This document shows, one piece after another, positions 33,283-42,003 of a stretch of 64,000 nucleotides of DNA. Source of the stretch: Pseudomonadota bacterium (lineage in GTDB: Bacteria > Pseudomonadota > Alphaproteobacteria > Sphingomonadales > Sphingomonadaceae). The stretch covers positions 62,001-126,000 of the forward strand of contig JAEXFD010000013.1 in NCBI GenBank assembly GCA_023400405.1, given 5' to 3'. How positions within the stretch are numbered: position 1 is the first letter of the stretch; every line of letters begins with the position of its first letter. The notes beneath the pieces were generated by a model that was not told the origin of the DNA, made no database searches, and was given only the letters and a program-made list of their open reading frames with translations. A program made the translations under genes and the position numbers.

Positions 33283-33881
33283 GACCCGGCCTCCTCATCC
33301 CAAAATCCGCACCCGACCCCGGAAAGCGGGGTGGGCGGCGAGGAAGCCCGGACGGGCCCGCGGCTTAAGGGCGGGGCGCACCGCAGGCTGGAACGAGAGT
33401 GGAGGACCCGGGGCGAAGCCACGGGTTGCGCCGCGCCCGAGCGGGCCCAGAAGGGCGCGCCGGCCATCCCGCGCATCCGGGATCGGCCACCAAAAGAGCC
33501 GGAGCGCGAAGCGCAGCGTCCGCAGCAACAGCGCCAGCGATCGTCACCGAAGGCCGGGACGCACGCGGCCCGGCGGTGCGAAGCGCCGTAGAGCGCGGTC
33601 GCGCAACAGCGATGCCAACAAACAGCGCACTCTTGCCGACACCGCCGGCGCGGCGGCGTGCGCGCGGGCCAAGTGGGCCAGCCGCCGCCGTGCCCCAGGT
33701 CTAAGGCAAGTGTGCTGCGCGGGTGAACAGACGCGCGAACCCTGTGGCTGCCTGCCAGCCGCAGTGCGCGCACCGCAGATCCGCGCCCCGTCATGCATCG
33801 CCGCGAGGCGCCCGCGTGCTGCGCCGACAGGCACTGGCCACGGTTCACGCAACCTAAACGGGTGCGCTTTAGCCTGGACGG
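33283..33881. other. Gap upstream of ardC, no supported gene
   Basis: About 600 bp of GC-rich sequence. Long frames on both strands are Arg/Pro/Ala-rich and look like GC-driven shadows. It must hold the ardC promoter and that of the next gene. No repeat or dyad stands out. Confidence 0.5.
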
Positions 33882-34292
33882 ATGACCATGACCCGGAACG
33901 AGGCCGAATGGGCCGCGGTCTTTCTGGCAGCGGGCGAGCTGACCCGGCGCGGCTATTCGGTGAGCCTGACCCTGGGGCCGAACGCACCGCTCGCCGATCT
34001 CGTCGTGCGGGCGCCGAGCGGCGCGAGCTTCATCGTGGACGTAAAGGGCAAGTGCAAACCCGGCGCCTGGATGGTGAAGCCGAAGCAGCCGACCCCCGGG
34101 CTATTCTACATGCTGGTGCGCCTCGGCATGAGCCCGACCGGCATCGACCGGACGGCCGACCGCTTCTACATCATGCCGCAAGCCGAAGCCCTGCGGCTCA
34201 CCAAGACCAATCACAAGCATCCCGGACTGAGCGGCTTCACCTCTGCCGCAGCGGCCGGATCACTCGATGCCTGGTCCTGCCTCCCGGTGTAA
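33882..34292 (+). CDS. Small protein with PD-(D/E)XK-like motif
   Basis: The 136-residue protein has an N-terminal helix (EAEWAAVFLAAGELTRRGYSVS), then LADLVVRAPSGASFIVDVKGK. This D...(I/V)DVKxK pattern resembles the core of PD-(D/E)XK nucleases or holiday-junction-resolvase-like folds. It stands alone on the plus strand. Activity is uncertain. Confidence 0.6.
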   Translation: MTMTRNEAEWAAVFLAAGELTRRGYSVSLTLGPNAPLADLVVRAPSGASFIVDVKGKCKPGAWMVKPKQPTPGLFYMLVRLGMSPTGIDRTADRFYIMPQAEALRLTKTNHKHPGLSGFTSAAAAGSLDAWSCLPV

Positions 34293-34458
34293 TCGCTAAG
34301 TTCGCCCTGCGACGCGTGACGGGCGTCCTTCGTCCGGATGAGCGCTTTCGTCGGCTGCCCAATACGAGGCGATCATGCCCGGCTAGACGTCGGTCCTGTT
34401 CAAAAGCGAGGCGGCAAGGCAATGTGGTGCGGATATCGGTCAGCGACAGGCGGAGGCA

Positions 34459-34896
34459 ATGGGCGTAGCGGCGAGGCGAAGGGCAATCTGGGATGGCGCT
34501 TCTTTCGCCGTGTTGGACCATGAGCGCTTCGCGGTAGGGTACAAGCATCATCTCGATCACGTCGAGACCAATTCCGGCGAGACGACGGTCTTCTACAATT
34601 ATCGCGCCCGGACCCGTGAACGCGATGGCGATGGCAAAGCCTGGGAGTGGGGTACCGAGTTCGCGGACACGGTCAGGCGCTCGGGCAGAATGATCATCGC
34701 AGAACCGGAATGGAATGCTGGCCGACTTCACTCGGTCGGATTCATGGACTGCAGCGGTGAGAAACTCACAATCGAGATACTCCGCGAACCGGTCGAATTA
34801 GTCGGCATCGCGCAGTCAGGCGAACCACGCTGGTGGCAACCGGAAGGCTACGCAGACCCCGACCATGTTTTCAATCATCCGGACGCTCGAAGCTGA
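34459..34896 (+). CDS. Unknown protein (start uncertain)
   Basis: The frame reads as a plausible soluble protein over its last 120 residues (DHERFAVGYKHHLDHVE, WEWGTEFADTV, FMDCSGEKLTIEILREPVELVG). The first 15 residues are Arg-rich and may not be translated. No family is recognised. A competing minus-strand frame has a less natural composition. Confidence 0.45.
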   Translation: MGVAARRRAIWDGASFAVLDHERFAVGYKHHLDHVETNSGETTVFYNYRARTRERDGDGKAWEWGTEFADTVRRSGRMIIAEPEWNAGRLHSVGFMDCSGEKLTIEILREPVELVGIAQSGEPRWWQPEGYADPDHVFNHPDARS

Positions 34897-34928
34897 GCGC
34901 TAGGCGTCGCCAGGCGCCCACTTAGGCC

Positions 34929-37631
34929 CTAGCTCCAGTCAGATGCGAAACTTGCCGCCAACCCGGCCAATTGGGTCGGGAGTTGCGTCTCGCACGTGAT
35001 GCCAAGATAAGTCGCGGCCCGGGTAGCTCCCACATACAGATACTTATCGAACAGGGTTGGCTTTGCCGCTGCAAGCTTGTCGATGCTGACAAAGAACACC
35101 GCCTCGAACTCCAGACCCTTGATGTGCTGCACGTCGAACACGCGGATCTCGTCGTCGCTGCCGATGATGCGTCCGTCGACGCATGCGATCGCCCGCAGGT
35201 TCGTCTGCTCGAACGCGCGATTAAGGGCATCGGTCATCGGCCGAACGGCTGCCTCCTCATGCACGAGCACCGCGATCGTCGGCAGGGCCTCCCCCTTCAT
35301 CTGGTCCTCGATCTCGCCGATGCGCGCGGTAAGCCACGTGGCGACGTCGTCGAGGCTGGATCTGTCCGTCAGCAATATCGGATCAACTGCGTCGTTGTTG
35401 GTCTCGGCGGGAAGCTCGACATCGCCCTGCGTATCGAAAAGGGCCGCAAGCGCACGCGCGAAGTCAAAGAGCTGCTGGCTCTGCCGATAGGAGATGGAAA
35501 CGGGTCGGATCTCGATTCCCGGACTAACCCATTCGAGATCGGACCGCCGCTTGCTCCCCCAGGGCGTGATGCGCTGATCAAAGTCGCCGCACGCGAAGAA
35601 CGAGTTTGTAGAACGGGAAGCAAGCAGCCGCATGCAGCCGAGCTGCACGGGCGAAAAGTCCGTGGCCTCGTCGACGAGAATCTGGTTCCGCTGCGCACCG
35701 ACGACCGACCCCAAGGCGGAATAGGCCGGTTCATCGATTGCACGGCTTATGCGACTGTCGGCGAGGAGCACGCCTGCCGAGCGGAGAATCGCCAGCAGGA
35801 TGATGTCGATCTCGAAGTCATTGGCCAGCCGGCCGCTGCCCGCCTCGGTGTACCACTTCTCCTCGCTCCGGCGAGCACGCCGGAAGCGCACGTACCGCGA
35901 AGGAACGCCGCGAACGTACGAGCGGACCGGGTTGGAAAAGCGACGAAGCGACCGCACCAGCAACAGACGTTGGCCAACAGCCTCACGATCCTCCTCGGCA
36001 AATCCGCGATCGCCGAGCCATTCGAGAACCTGCGCGGCCAGACTCCGCCCGGGGCGACGGCGCGTGACGTGCTGGCGAGCCTGTCGGCGCAGCGCGTCGT
36101 TCAACGCCTTGCGGGCAGCGGCTGGACCGGTGACGGGCCGCGCGAGCTCCTCCTCCTCGTCGTCGTCGTCGTCATCCGCGTCGTCCGTTGCATCGGCAAC
36201 GTCGGTGATGCCGTCGATAAAGGTCATCAACGAAGCGAAGAAACCGGGGTCGGTACGAAGCTGGGCGGAGAGCGCGCTCTTGTATGCGTCATCGATCTCG
36301 GCGTTAAGCGCCTCGACCTGCGTCCGGACTTCATCAATGAAGCCGACGAGTGCGAGGATGGTCGAAGGGACGTCGGACGAGCCGACCCGGTCGAGCACAG
36401 CGCCTAGCCGCGTGCCGATCGAGCGGGCATCATCGTTCGTGGCAGCGGCGAGGAATTGGGCGGCCGCGGACAGATCCGTCCAGAAGGCGTCCGTCTGCCA
36501 CGTCTGAAAATCCTCGAACCAAGCGATCTGGTCGGTCGCATCCTCGCGCAGGGTAGGCGCGTCATCGCGAGCGACGAAGCGCCCTCCGCTGCCGCCTACT
36601 CGAAGCAGGCCGAAGGTGTTGCGCGCGAGGTCATGTCGGTGGGCGGTCCATGTTCGAATGACGTTGTCGCTGGCCGGGACGTCTTCGCGATTGAACGCTT
36701 CCTTCAAATACGACCGCAGCAGGTCGGTGGGCGTGAACATTAGCCAGCTATTTGCGTGCGGTAGTGCCGACGCGGCGTTGTCGATCGTCGCCTTTTCCTC
36801 GTCCGGAAGCTGAATGTAGTTGAGCTTCTGGCCGAGCCGGCGGATCAGCGTGGTAGTCTTGCCCGTTCCCGGACTGCCGAGGATTACGAGCTGCCGATCG
36901 ATGGGCAGACGAAAGATCTCACTCTGATAGCGATCGAGAACGGCTTGGTCGCGCAGCTCGGCCTTGCGCAGGATCCGCCGGACCCGGCCCTCGATTACGT
37001 TGTCGCCTTCCTCGGCATCGGCGATCATTTTCTCGATGGCGGCGAGCGGATCGTCGGTCTGCAGCGCGTCCCCGAGCAAGCGGAGCAGCGACTGGATCGT
37101 GACGGTCCGGACTCGCTCGGCTTCGAAGGCTTCGAACTCGTTGTCGAACGAATCCCAGCCAGAGCTGGTGTCTTTGGGATGGAGCAACACACGCTCCACG
37201 ACCTCGAGCGTGACGACCTCGCCGCCTTTCACGAGGTCGAGAGTCTCGCCAGGCGGAATGGACGCGAGCCCACCCGCTGGAGCGTAGTGGCTGCAATAGT
37301 GCTGATTACCCTCCGAGCGCATCGACGATGCGCCACGAGAGATGAAATAGATGGACTCGTTGTTATCCTCGTCCACGGCGACGACCCGCGCGATGGCAGG
37401 CTCACTCGCCAAGCGCTCGGCGTTCTCGAGCACGTCCCGGGCGATGCGGTTGAAGGAATTGGTGGTCTCGGGACTGTTGAGAGTGTTGCCCTGAGCCAGC
37501 TTGTCGGTAGAGATGGCGCTGCGCTGATGAAGTTGCGCGCGCGCCGTCTCGGCGATCCGTCGAAGTATCTGCAGAATCCCGGCCGAAAGCTCCTTGATTC
37601 GGGCCTGCCGCTTCTCTTCTTCGTCCATCAT
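34929..37631 (-). CDS. UvrD/Rep-type superfamily 1 helicase-like protein
   Basis: The protein has about 900 residues. A 230-residue N-terminal region precedes Walker A GSPGTGKTTT (about 252-261 from the ATG at 37631). It then has WLMFTPTDLLRSYLKEAF, a strongly acidic linker (Asp/Glu run near 490), a DEATDFSP Walker B-like motif, SYRQSQQLFDFARAL and a C-terminal DVQHIKGLEFEAVFFV / YVGATRAATYL pair, typical of UvrD-like helicases. The exact start is uncertain (37655, 37631 or 37628). On a mobile element it could be a defence or DNA-repair gene. Confidence 0.82.
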   Translation of the reverse strand: MMDEEEKRQARIKELSAGILQILRRIAETARAQLHQRSAISTDKLAQGNTLNSPETTNSFNRIARDVLENAERLASEPAIARVVAVDEDNNESIYFISRGASSMRSEGNQHYCSHYAPAGGLASIPPGETLDLVKGGEVVTLEVVERVLLHPKDTSSGWDSFDNEFEAFEAERVRTVTIQSLLRLLGDALQTDDPLAAIEKMIADAEEGDNVIEGRVRRILRKAELRDQAVLDRYQSEIFRLPIDRQLVILGSPGTGKTTTLIRRLGQKLNYIQLPDEEKATIDNAASALPHANSWLMFTPTDLLRSYLKEAFNREDVPASDNVIRTWTAHRHDLARNTFGLLRVGGSGGRFVARDDAPTLREDATDQIAWFEDFQTWQTDAFWTDLSAAAQFLAAATNDDARSIGTRLGAVLDRVGSSDVPSTILALVGFIDEVRTQVEALNAEIDDAYKSALSAQLRTDPGFFASLMTFIDGITDVADATDDADDDDDDEEEELARPVTGPAAARKALNDALRRQARQHVTRRRPGRSLAAQVLEWLGDRGFAEEDREAVGQRLLLVRSLRRFSNPVRSYVRGVPSRYVRFRRARRSEEKWYTEAGSGRLANDFEIDIILLAILRSAGVLLADSRISRAIDEPAYSALGSVVGAQRNQILVDEATDFSPVQLGCMRLLASRSTNSFFACGDFDQRITPWGSKRRSDLEWVSPGIEIRPVSISYRQSQQLFDFARALAALFDTQGDVELPAETNNDAVDPILLTDRSSLDDVATWLTARIGEIEDQMKGEALPTIAVLVHEEAAVRPMTDALNRAFEQTNLRAIACVDGRIIGSDDEIRVFDVQHIKGLEFEAVFFVSIDKLAAAKPTLFDKYLYVGATRAATYLGITCETQLPTQLAGLAASFASDWS

Positions 37632-37739
37632 CCCCCCCGTTTGTGGACAGATCATGGGACGACTGGCCTTGCGAAGCTAGTCGCAATTGACAGGTCCCAT
37701 TGTCGTTGGTGCCGAAGTCCTTCCCAAAGGATCCTTTGC

Positions 37740-38532
37740 TCACGCCCGCAGCAGTGCTCGCCAGCCGCCCGCCGCCATCGCCCGAGCCTCGGCCACCCGT
37801 CGCCGCACGCGCGACATCAGGAAGTCGGACCGTCCCTTCCACTCCGCGCGGACCCGTTCTTCGCCATAGAGCGCAATAGCCATCTCGCGATAGGAGGCAC
37901 CGTCCGCTAGCGCGTCTCCAACCCGCAGGGTCTCGAGGCGCCGCGGAACTCCCGGCTCCGGTGGATAAAGCATCCGCGTGAAGCGTCCGGTGCGCCATAG
38001 CCCCAGCATGCGTTGCAGGGTCAGCACATGCGCATCGACCCGAGTCAGTCCCGACAGCAGATAGTCGAGACGCGCCGGCCCCTCCTCCACCAGCGTGCCC
38101 TCGACCACGTCGATCCGGATGCGGTGCCAGCCATCGGACAAGGCGACATGCTCCCGATCGCCGCCCCGTACGATCGTCATCCAGCGCGCCAGACGGGCCA
38201 AATCGATCGCCTCGGGATCCGAGCCCTCCGCTGGCACGGCGCGGACCTGCAATACGAACGGGTCGAGGTCCGCATGCCACAAGAGGCGCGCGGAAGGCGC
38301 AGGCCGCCCCGCGTCCTCGGCGAAAGCACAGCCCGAATTCCCGGGCGTCGGCCTCCATCTCGAGATGGGCGGCAACACCAACGCCGAAGCAGCGGAGCCG
38401 CGCGCTCAGCGCGGCATAGGCCGGGTCGCGGCGCAGCCATTCCCAGGCAAGCCCAGCGCGATCGATGCCGATCAGCGCGCGATAGGGCGCGCTGTCCCGC
38501 CAGTCCGGACGGCCCTCAGGCGCCGGCCCCAT
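37740..38532 (-). CDS. fseA: DUF6499/DUF2285 protein made by +1 frameshift, FseA-like excision activator
   Basis: The first 70 codons (ATG at 38532) encode a DUF6499-type start (PDWRDSAPYRALIGIDRAGLAWEWLRRDP, then DAREFGLCF). The DUF2285-type rest (AEDAGRPAPSARLLWHADLDPFVLQ onward, HTH-like near the end) is in the +1 frame. The shift falls at UUU-C (38325-38322): slippage of tRNA-Phe from UUU to UUC restores the frame, giving 263 residues. ICEMlSymR7A makes FseA by exactly this UUU-to-UUC +1 shift within a conserved motif. Alternatives are a true frameshift mutation or a sequence error. It lies divergent from luxR. Confidence 0.8.
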
Positions 38533-38590
38533 CGCCGGCCCGCCGGGCCAATGTCCATGGATGAGAGGCGTCTGATCGCAACTTCTGAGA

Positions 38591-38602
38591 CGCAAATTTG
38601 CG
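38591..38602. promoter_or_regulatory. Palindrome between fseA-like gene and luxR
   Basis: CGCAAATTTGCG is a perfect 12-bp palindrome with CTG/CAG at its outer flanks (38585-38608). Its GCA...TGC core resembles the centre of TraR boxes. It lies 59 bp before the fseA-like start and about 130 bp before luxR, so it could control both. Confidence 0.4.
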
Positions 38603-38731
38603 CGACAGTCGTGAACACATTATCAGCGTCGGACTCTCGATCCGGTCGCGGCGCCGATGGAAAAGCGGCGCGCGCGGGCACGGCATGGCTGGGGCAAGGA
38701 CGCAGTGGCTTGGCGCGCGTCCAGCAACGGC

Positions 38732-39487
38732 ATGGCGTCGCTTATGGTCATCGCAACCGCCCAACAATTCGCATCTGCAGTCGAGGCCGCGGAAAGCATC
38801 GACGATCTCGCCAACCTGCTCGACGCAATCGCGCGCGAGATGGGCGGCCAGTATTTCGCGTTGTCGCACCATGTCGACGTGCCCAGAGCGCCGCAACCCG
38901 CGATCCGCATCCACAATTATCCCGGCGGATGGGAAGAGTTCTTCGACGCCGAGCGGCTCGGCCCCTCGGACCCAGTGCACCGGGCAAGCCACCTTACCAA
39001 TGTCGGCTTCGCCTGGTCGAAACTGCCGCAGCTGATCATGCTGACGCGTCGTGACGAGGAGATCCTCGCGCAATCCAGGCGGGTCGGTCTCGCAGACGGT
39101 TTTACGGTGCCGGCCCATATACCCGGCGAGTCTGCGGGCTCCTGCTCGTTCGCGACGGTACATGGGCGGAGCCTCCACAGAGAATGGCTGCCGCTGGCGC
39201 AGTTCGTCGGGGCGACCGCCTTTGAAGGTGCGCGACGGCTGTCGGGCGTCCGCCGTATCGATCCCGACCGCCCGAGGATCAGCGACCGGCAGCGCGACTG
39301 CATCTACTGGGCAGCGCGCGGCAAGTCGGACTGGGAGACCTCGCAAATCCTCGGCATCGGGCATGACACGGCGTCCCAACACATGAAGGAGGCCCGAAAG
39401 CGCTACGGGGTCACCAACCGGACCCAGCTCGCGATCCACGCCCTCCATGACGGAGTGCTCACCTTCACCGATGCGCTGAAGCGGTAA
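38732..39487 (+). CDS. luxR: LuxR/TraR-type quorum-sensing regulator
   Basis: About 251 residues: an autoinducer-binding domain (about 15-165) with the conserved Trp, Asp-Pro and Trp positions (YPGGWEEFFDAERLGPSDPV then FAWSKLP; the usual Tyr61 is Phe) and a LuxR HTH (about 185-245; ISDRQRDCIYWAARGKSDWETSQ, ASQHMKEARKRYGV). It should bind the acyl-homoserine lactone made by the adjacent LuxI. No strong ribosome site is visible, so the start could be 38732 or 38744. The lux box begins 2 bp after its stop. Confidence 0.9.
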   Translation: MASLMVIATAQQFASAVEAAESIDDLANLLDAIAREMGGQYFALSHHVDVPRAPQPAIRIHNYPGGWEEFFDAERLGPSDPVHRASHLTNVGFAWSKLPQLIMLTRRDEEILAQSRRVGLADGFTVPAHIPGESAGSCSFATVHGRSLHREWLPLAQFVGATAFEGARRLSGVRRIDPDRPRISDRQRDCIYWAARGKSDWETSQILGIGHDTASQHMKEARKRYGVTNRTQLAIHALHDGVLTFTDALKR

Positions 39488-39488
39488 A

Positions 39489-39506
39489 CTCCCCAGTTCT
39501 GGGGAG
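39489..39506. promoter_or_regulatory. lux box upstream of luxI
   Basis: CTCCCCAGTTCTGGGGAG is an 18-bp dyad with perfect 8-bp arms. It resembles las/lux-type boxes (CTgCCAGTTCTGGcAG) and lies 56 bp before the luxI start, between luxR and luxI. It is the expected site for LuxR-driven autoinduction. Confidence 0.85.
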
Positions 39507-39561
39507 TGGTCACCGCCCGCGGCCAGGCACAGCATCGTGGCTCCACCACAGGAGCACCGCC

Positions 39562-40170
39562 ATGCTGTTCACGCAAGACGATCGCAGCGCCGCCAGCGAC
39601 GCAGTGATGCGCGCGATGTTCGAAGCGCGGAAGCGCGTGTTCGTCGACCTGCTCGGCTGGGACGTGCCGGTCCTCGCCGGCAAATATGAACTCGACCAGT
39701 TCGACGATCCTCATGCCCGCTACCTGATTCTCGCCGACAGCGACCAGAAGCACCTTGCTTCCGCGCGGCTGCTGCCAACGACCCGGCGGCACATTCTCGA
39801 CACGCTATTCGCCGAGCTGTGCGACGGAGCGCCTCCGACGGGCCCGCAAATCTACGAGATCACCCGCTTCTGCCTCGACCGCGACCTCAGGGCCGCGGAG
39901 CGCCGCCGCTGGCGCGACGCGCTGGTCACCGGCCTCGCGCATTATGCGCTCGAGCACGGCATCAGAACCTATACCGGCGTCGCCGAGCAGGGCTGGCTCG
40001 AGCAGATCCTCGCGTTCGGCTGGGACGCGAAGGCCCTCGGTCCTCCCAGGACCATCGGCGGAATGACGCTCGGTGCGCTGAGAATCGAGATCCGGACCGA
40101 GACGCCCACGCTGCTCGCCGCCAAGGGCATCCTGCCGCCGAGCCACCTTCTCGAAGCGGAGGCCGCATGA
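39562..40170 (+). CDS. luxI: Acyl-homoserine lactone synthase
   Basis: The 202-residue LuxI-family enzyme has the conserved residues of the family: Arg23/Arg25 and Phe27 (EARKRVFVDLLGW), Trp33, Glu/Asp pair (YELDQFDDPHARY), SARLLPTT and the EITRFCLD block. It makes the quorum signal from SAM and acyl-ACP. AGGAG lies before the ATG. Its stop overlaps the start of the PhyH-like gene (ATGA), so both are made together under the lux box. Confidence 0.95.
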   Translation: MLFTQDDRSAASDAVMRAMFEARKRVFVDLLGWDVPVLAGKYELDQFDDPHARYLILADSDQKHLASARLLPTTRRHILDTLFAELCDGAPPTGPQIYEITRFCLDRDLRAAERRRWRDALVTGLAHYALEHGIRTYTGVAEQGWLEQILAFGWDAKALGPPRTIGGMTLGALRIEIRTETPTLLAAKGILPPSHLLEAEAA

Positions 40171-41054
40171 TGGCGACGCAACCCCTGCAGCCCACCCAAA
40201 CAGACGCGGCCAGCGACACCCTCCGGCAACTGCGCGAACACGGCTATGCCGTCATCAAGGACGTGCTTCCCCGAAGCACCCTCGCCGACCTCGACGCCGA
40301 CCTAGCCGACGCCTTCGCGCATACACCCTTCTGCCAAGGGGGCTTCTATGGTGAGCGGACCAAGCGCTTCGGCAGGCTGCTCGCGCGCAGCCCCTATGCC
40401 GCAGCCCTCGTCATGCATGCCGACATACTCGCCGTCGCGACCGAGATTCTTGGCCCGTGGTGCGATTGTCTGCAGCTCAACCTCACCCAGGCGATCGCGC
40501 TCCACCCCGGCGCGCTGCCGCAACTGCCGCACCGGGACCAGGATATGTGGCGCGGTGCGATCGGCGAGACCGAGTATCTGCTCAACGTGATGTGGCCGTT
40601 CACGCCCTATCGCGAACGCAATGGCACCACGCTCATCTGGCCGGACAGCCACGGAAGCAAGGCGCTCGATCCGAACCCGGACACGCAGCCGATCGCCGTC
40701 GAGATGGACCCCGGCGACGCGCTGATTTTCCTCGGTTCGACGCTGCACGGCGCCGGCGGCAACCGCAGCTTCACCACGCGCCGAGGCGCGATCGTCAGCT
40801 ACTGTCTCGGCTGGCTCAAGCCCTACGAGAACCAGTGGCTCGCCTATCCGCCCGAAACAGCGCGCGACTTTACGCCAGACCTCGCGCAGCTCGTCGGCTA
40901 CCGCCAGCACCGGCCCAACCTCGGCAATTATGAAGGCCAGTGTCCGTCGATCCTGCTCATGGGCCAGCACGATCAGCCAATCGGCGCAGTCGACGCTCTC
41001 CGCCCCGACCAGCAAGATCTGATCGAGGCGCACGTTGCCGGGCAACGGGGCTGA
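40167..41054 (+). CDS. PhyH-type Fe(II)/2-oxoglutarate dioxygenase
   Basis: The 295-residue protein matches the phytanoyl-CoA dioxygenase family: HxD iron site in LPHRDQD (about 121), distal His in STLHGAGGNRS (about 193) and an Arg for 2-oxoglutarate (TTRRGAIV). It starts within the luxI stop, so it depends on luxI translation. The substrate is unknown; it could hydroxylate the acyl chain of the signal or make a quorum-controlled product. A longer frame upstream is a luxI shadow. Confidence 0.88.
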   Translation: MMATQPLQPTQTDAASDTLRQLREHGYAVIKDVLPRSTLADLDADLADAFAHTPFCQGGFYGERTKRFGRLLARSPYAAALVMHADILAVATEILGPWCDCLQLNLTQAIALHPGALPQLPHRDQDMWRGAIGETEYLLNVMWPFTPYRERNGTTLIWPDSHGSKALDPNPDTQPIAVEMDPGDALIFLGSTLHGAGGNRSFTTRRGAIVSYCLGWLKPYENQWLAYPPETARDFTPDLAQLVGYRQHRPNLGNYEGQCPSILLMGQHDQPIGAVDALRPDQQDLIEAHVAGQRG

Positions 41055-41061
41055 GGGCACG

Positions 41062-41652
41062 ATGAGCCCCGGGGTGACCTTCGAGCGGGTCTATAACGAG
41101 CTCAAGCGCATGCTCACCGAAGGCGAGCTGCCGCCCGGAATGCCGATCGAGCCCGCAATCATCGGCAGGCAGATCTCCTCCAGTATTACGCCGGTGCGTG
41201 ACGCGCTGCATCGGCTCACGGGGGAACGCTTGGTCGAGGCACCGAACCACAACGGCTTTCGCGTGCCGTTGCCAACCGAAGCGGCCCTGCGCGATCTCTA
41301 CCGGTGGAACGGGCAGCTTCTCGGGCTGGCAGTCAAATCTATACGTACTGGAATGCCCGACATAGCAGTCATCACGGTGCCGAATGTCCACATTGCAGTT
41401 GCCACCGCCGAATTCTTTCTTCGCATCGCGCAGGAGAGCCGCAGCGGCGAGCAGGCCGATGCGGTCGCGCGGCTCAACGCTCGTCTCGGCCCGTATCGCC
41501 TGCGAGAAAAAGGGTTGCTAGAGGGTCTGCAGGCTGAACTTGAGCATCTAAGCGCGGCGGGCGGGAGCCCCGCGCGGCTTGCTAAGGGGATAACAGCCTA
41601 TCACCGGCGGCGGATCAAAGCTGTACCCGATATTCTGAGGTACGGCGGGTAG
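41062..41652 (+). CDS. GntR-family regulator
   Basis: The 196-residue protein (ATG at 41062 with GAGGG before it) has an N-terminal GntR winged helix (VYNELKRMLTEGELPPGMPIEP, SSITPVRDALHRLTGERLVE) and a helical C-terminal part shorter than usual FCD domains. It follows the dioxygenase by 7 bp, so it may belong to the quorum operon. The ligand is unknown. Confidence 0.82.
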   Translation: MSPGVTFERVYNELKRMLTEGELPPGMPIEPAIIGRQISSSITPVRDALHRLTGERLVEAPNHNGFRVPLPTEAALRDLYRWNGQLLGLAVKSIRTGMPDIAVITVPNVHIAVATAEFFLRIAQESRSGEQADAVARLNARLGPYRLREKGLLEGLQAELEHLSAAGGSPARLAKGITAYHRRRIKAVPDILRYGG

Positions 41653-42003
41653 TTACTGTTCGCTCGTGCCGAACTGCAAGTACAGGTACGGGACCCGTCC
41701 CGCTGTGGCCGCAAGGGGCGTCGAGGCTTGCACCCGCGACGCGCGCAGGCGCTAAAGCCTATGATCTGGCTCTCGCGTTTGGCCTTATCTTGCCGGCGGC
41801 GGTGCTGGCAGCACATCGCGCCCGACGGGCTCGAGCAGCTTGCGAGCTGGTCATGTCCCCAACCCGGCGACTTACGGTCGTGTCAGCTACGAACGTCAGG
41901 TGGCTGACCACTTGCGAGGGCAAGGCGCGTGGTCGGGCAGGATGTTGCAAGGGCCTTGCTCAACAACCTGCTGTGTCAGTAAGCCTGTGGTATCACGAGC
42001 GAG
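41653..42003. other. Gap with no supported gene
   Basis: About 350 bp between the GntR gene and the GIY-YIG-like gene. Several short frames but no ribosome site, repeat or domain. It may be a junction between the ICE-like element and the defence region. Confidence 0.45.

Noticed and set aside
33281..34468. A 395-codon plus-strand frame over the gap upstream of ardC
   Set aside because: Extremely Arg/Pro/Ala-rich and overlaps the better-supported gene at 33882; typical GC-driven frame.
37740..38532. Treating the DUF6499/DUF2285 gene simply as a pseudogene
   Set aside because: The shift falls exactly on a UUU-C site after a conserved-looking motif and beside quorum genes, matching a known programmed shift; mutation remains possible and is stated.
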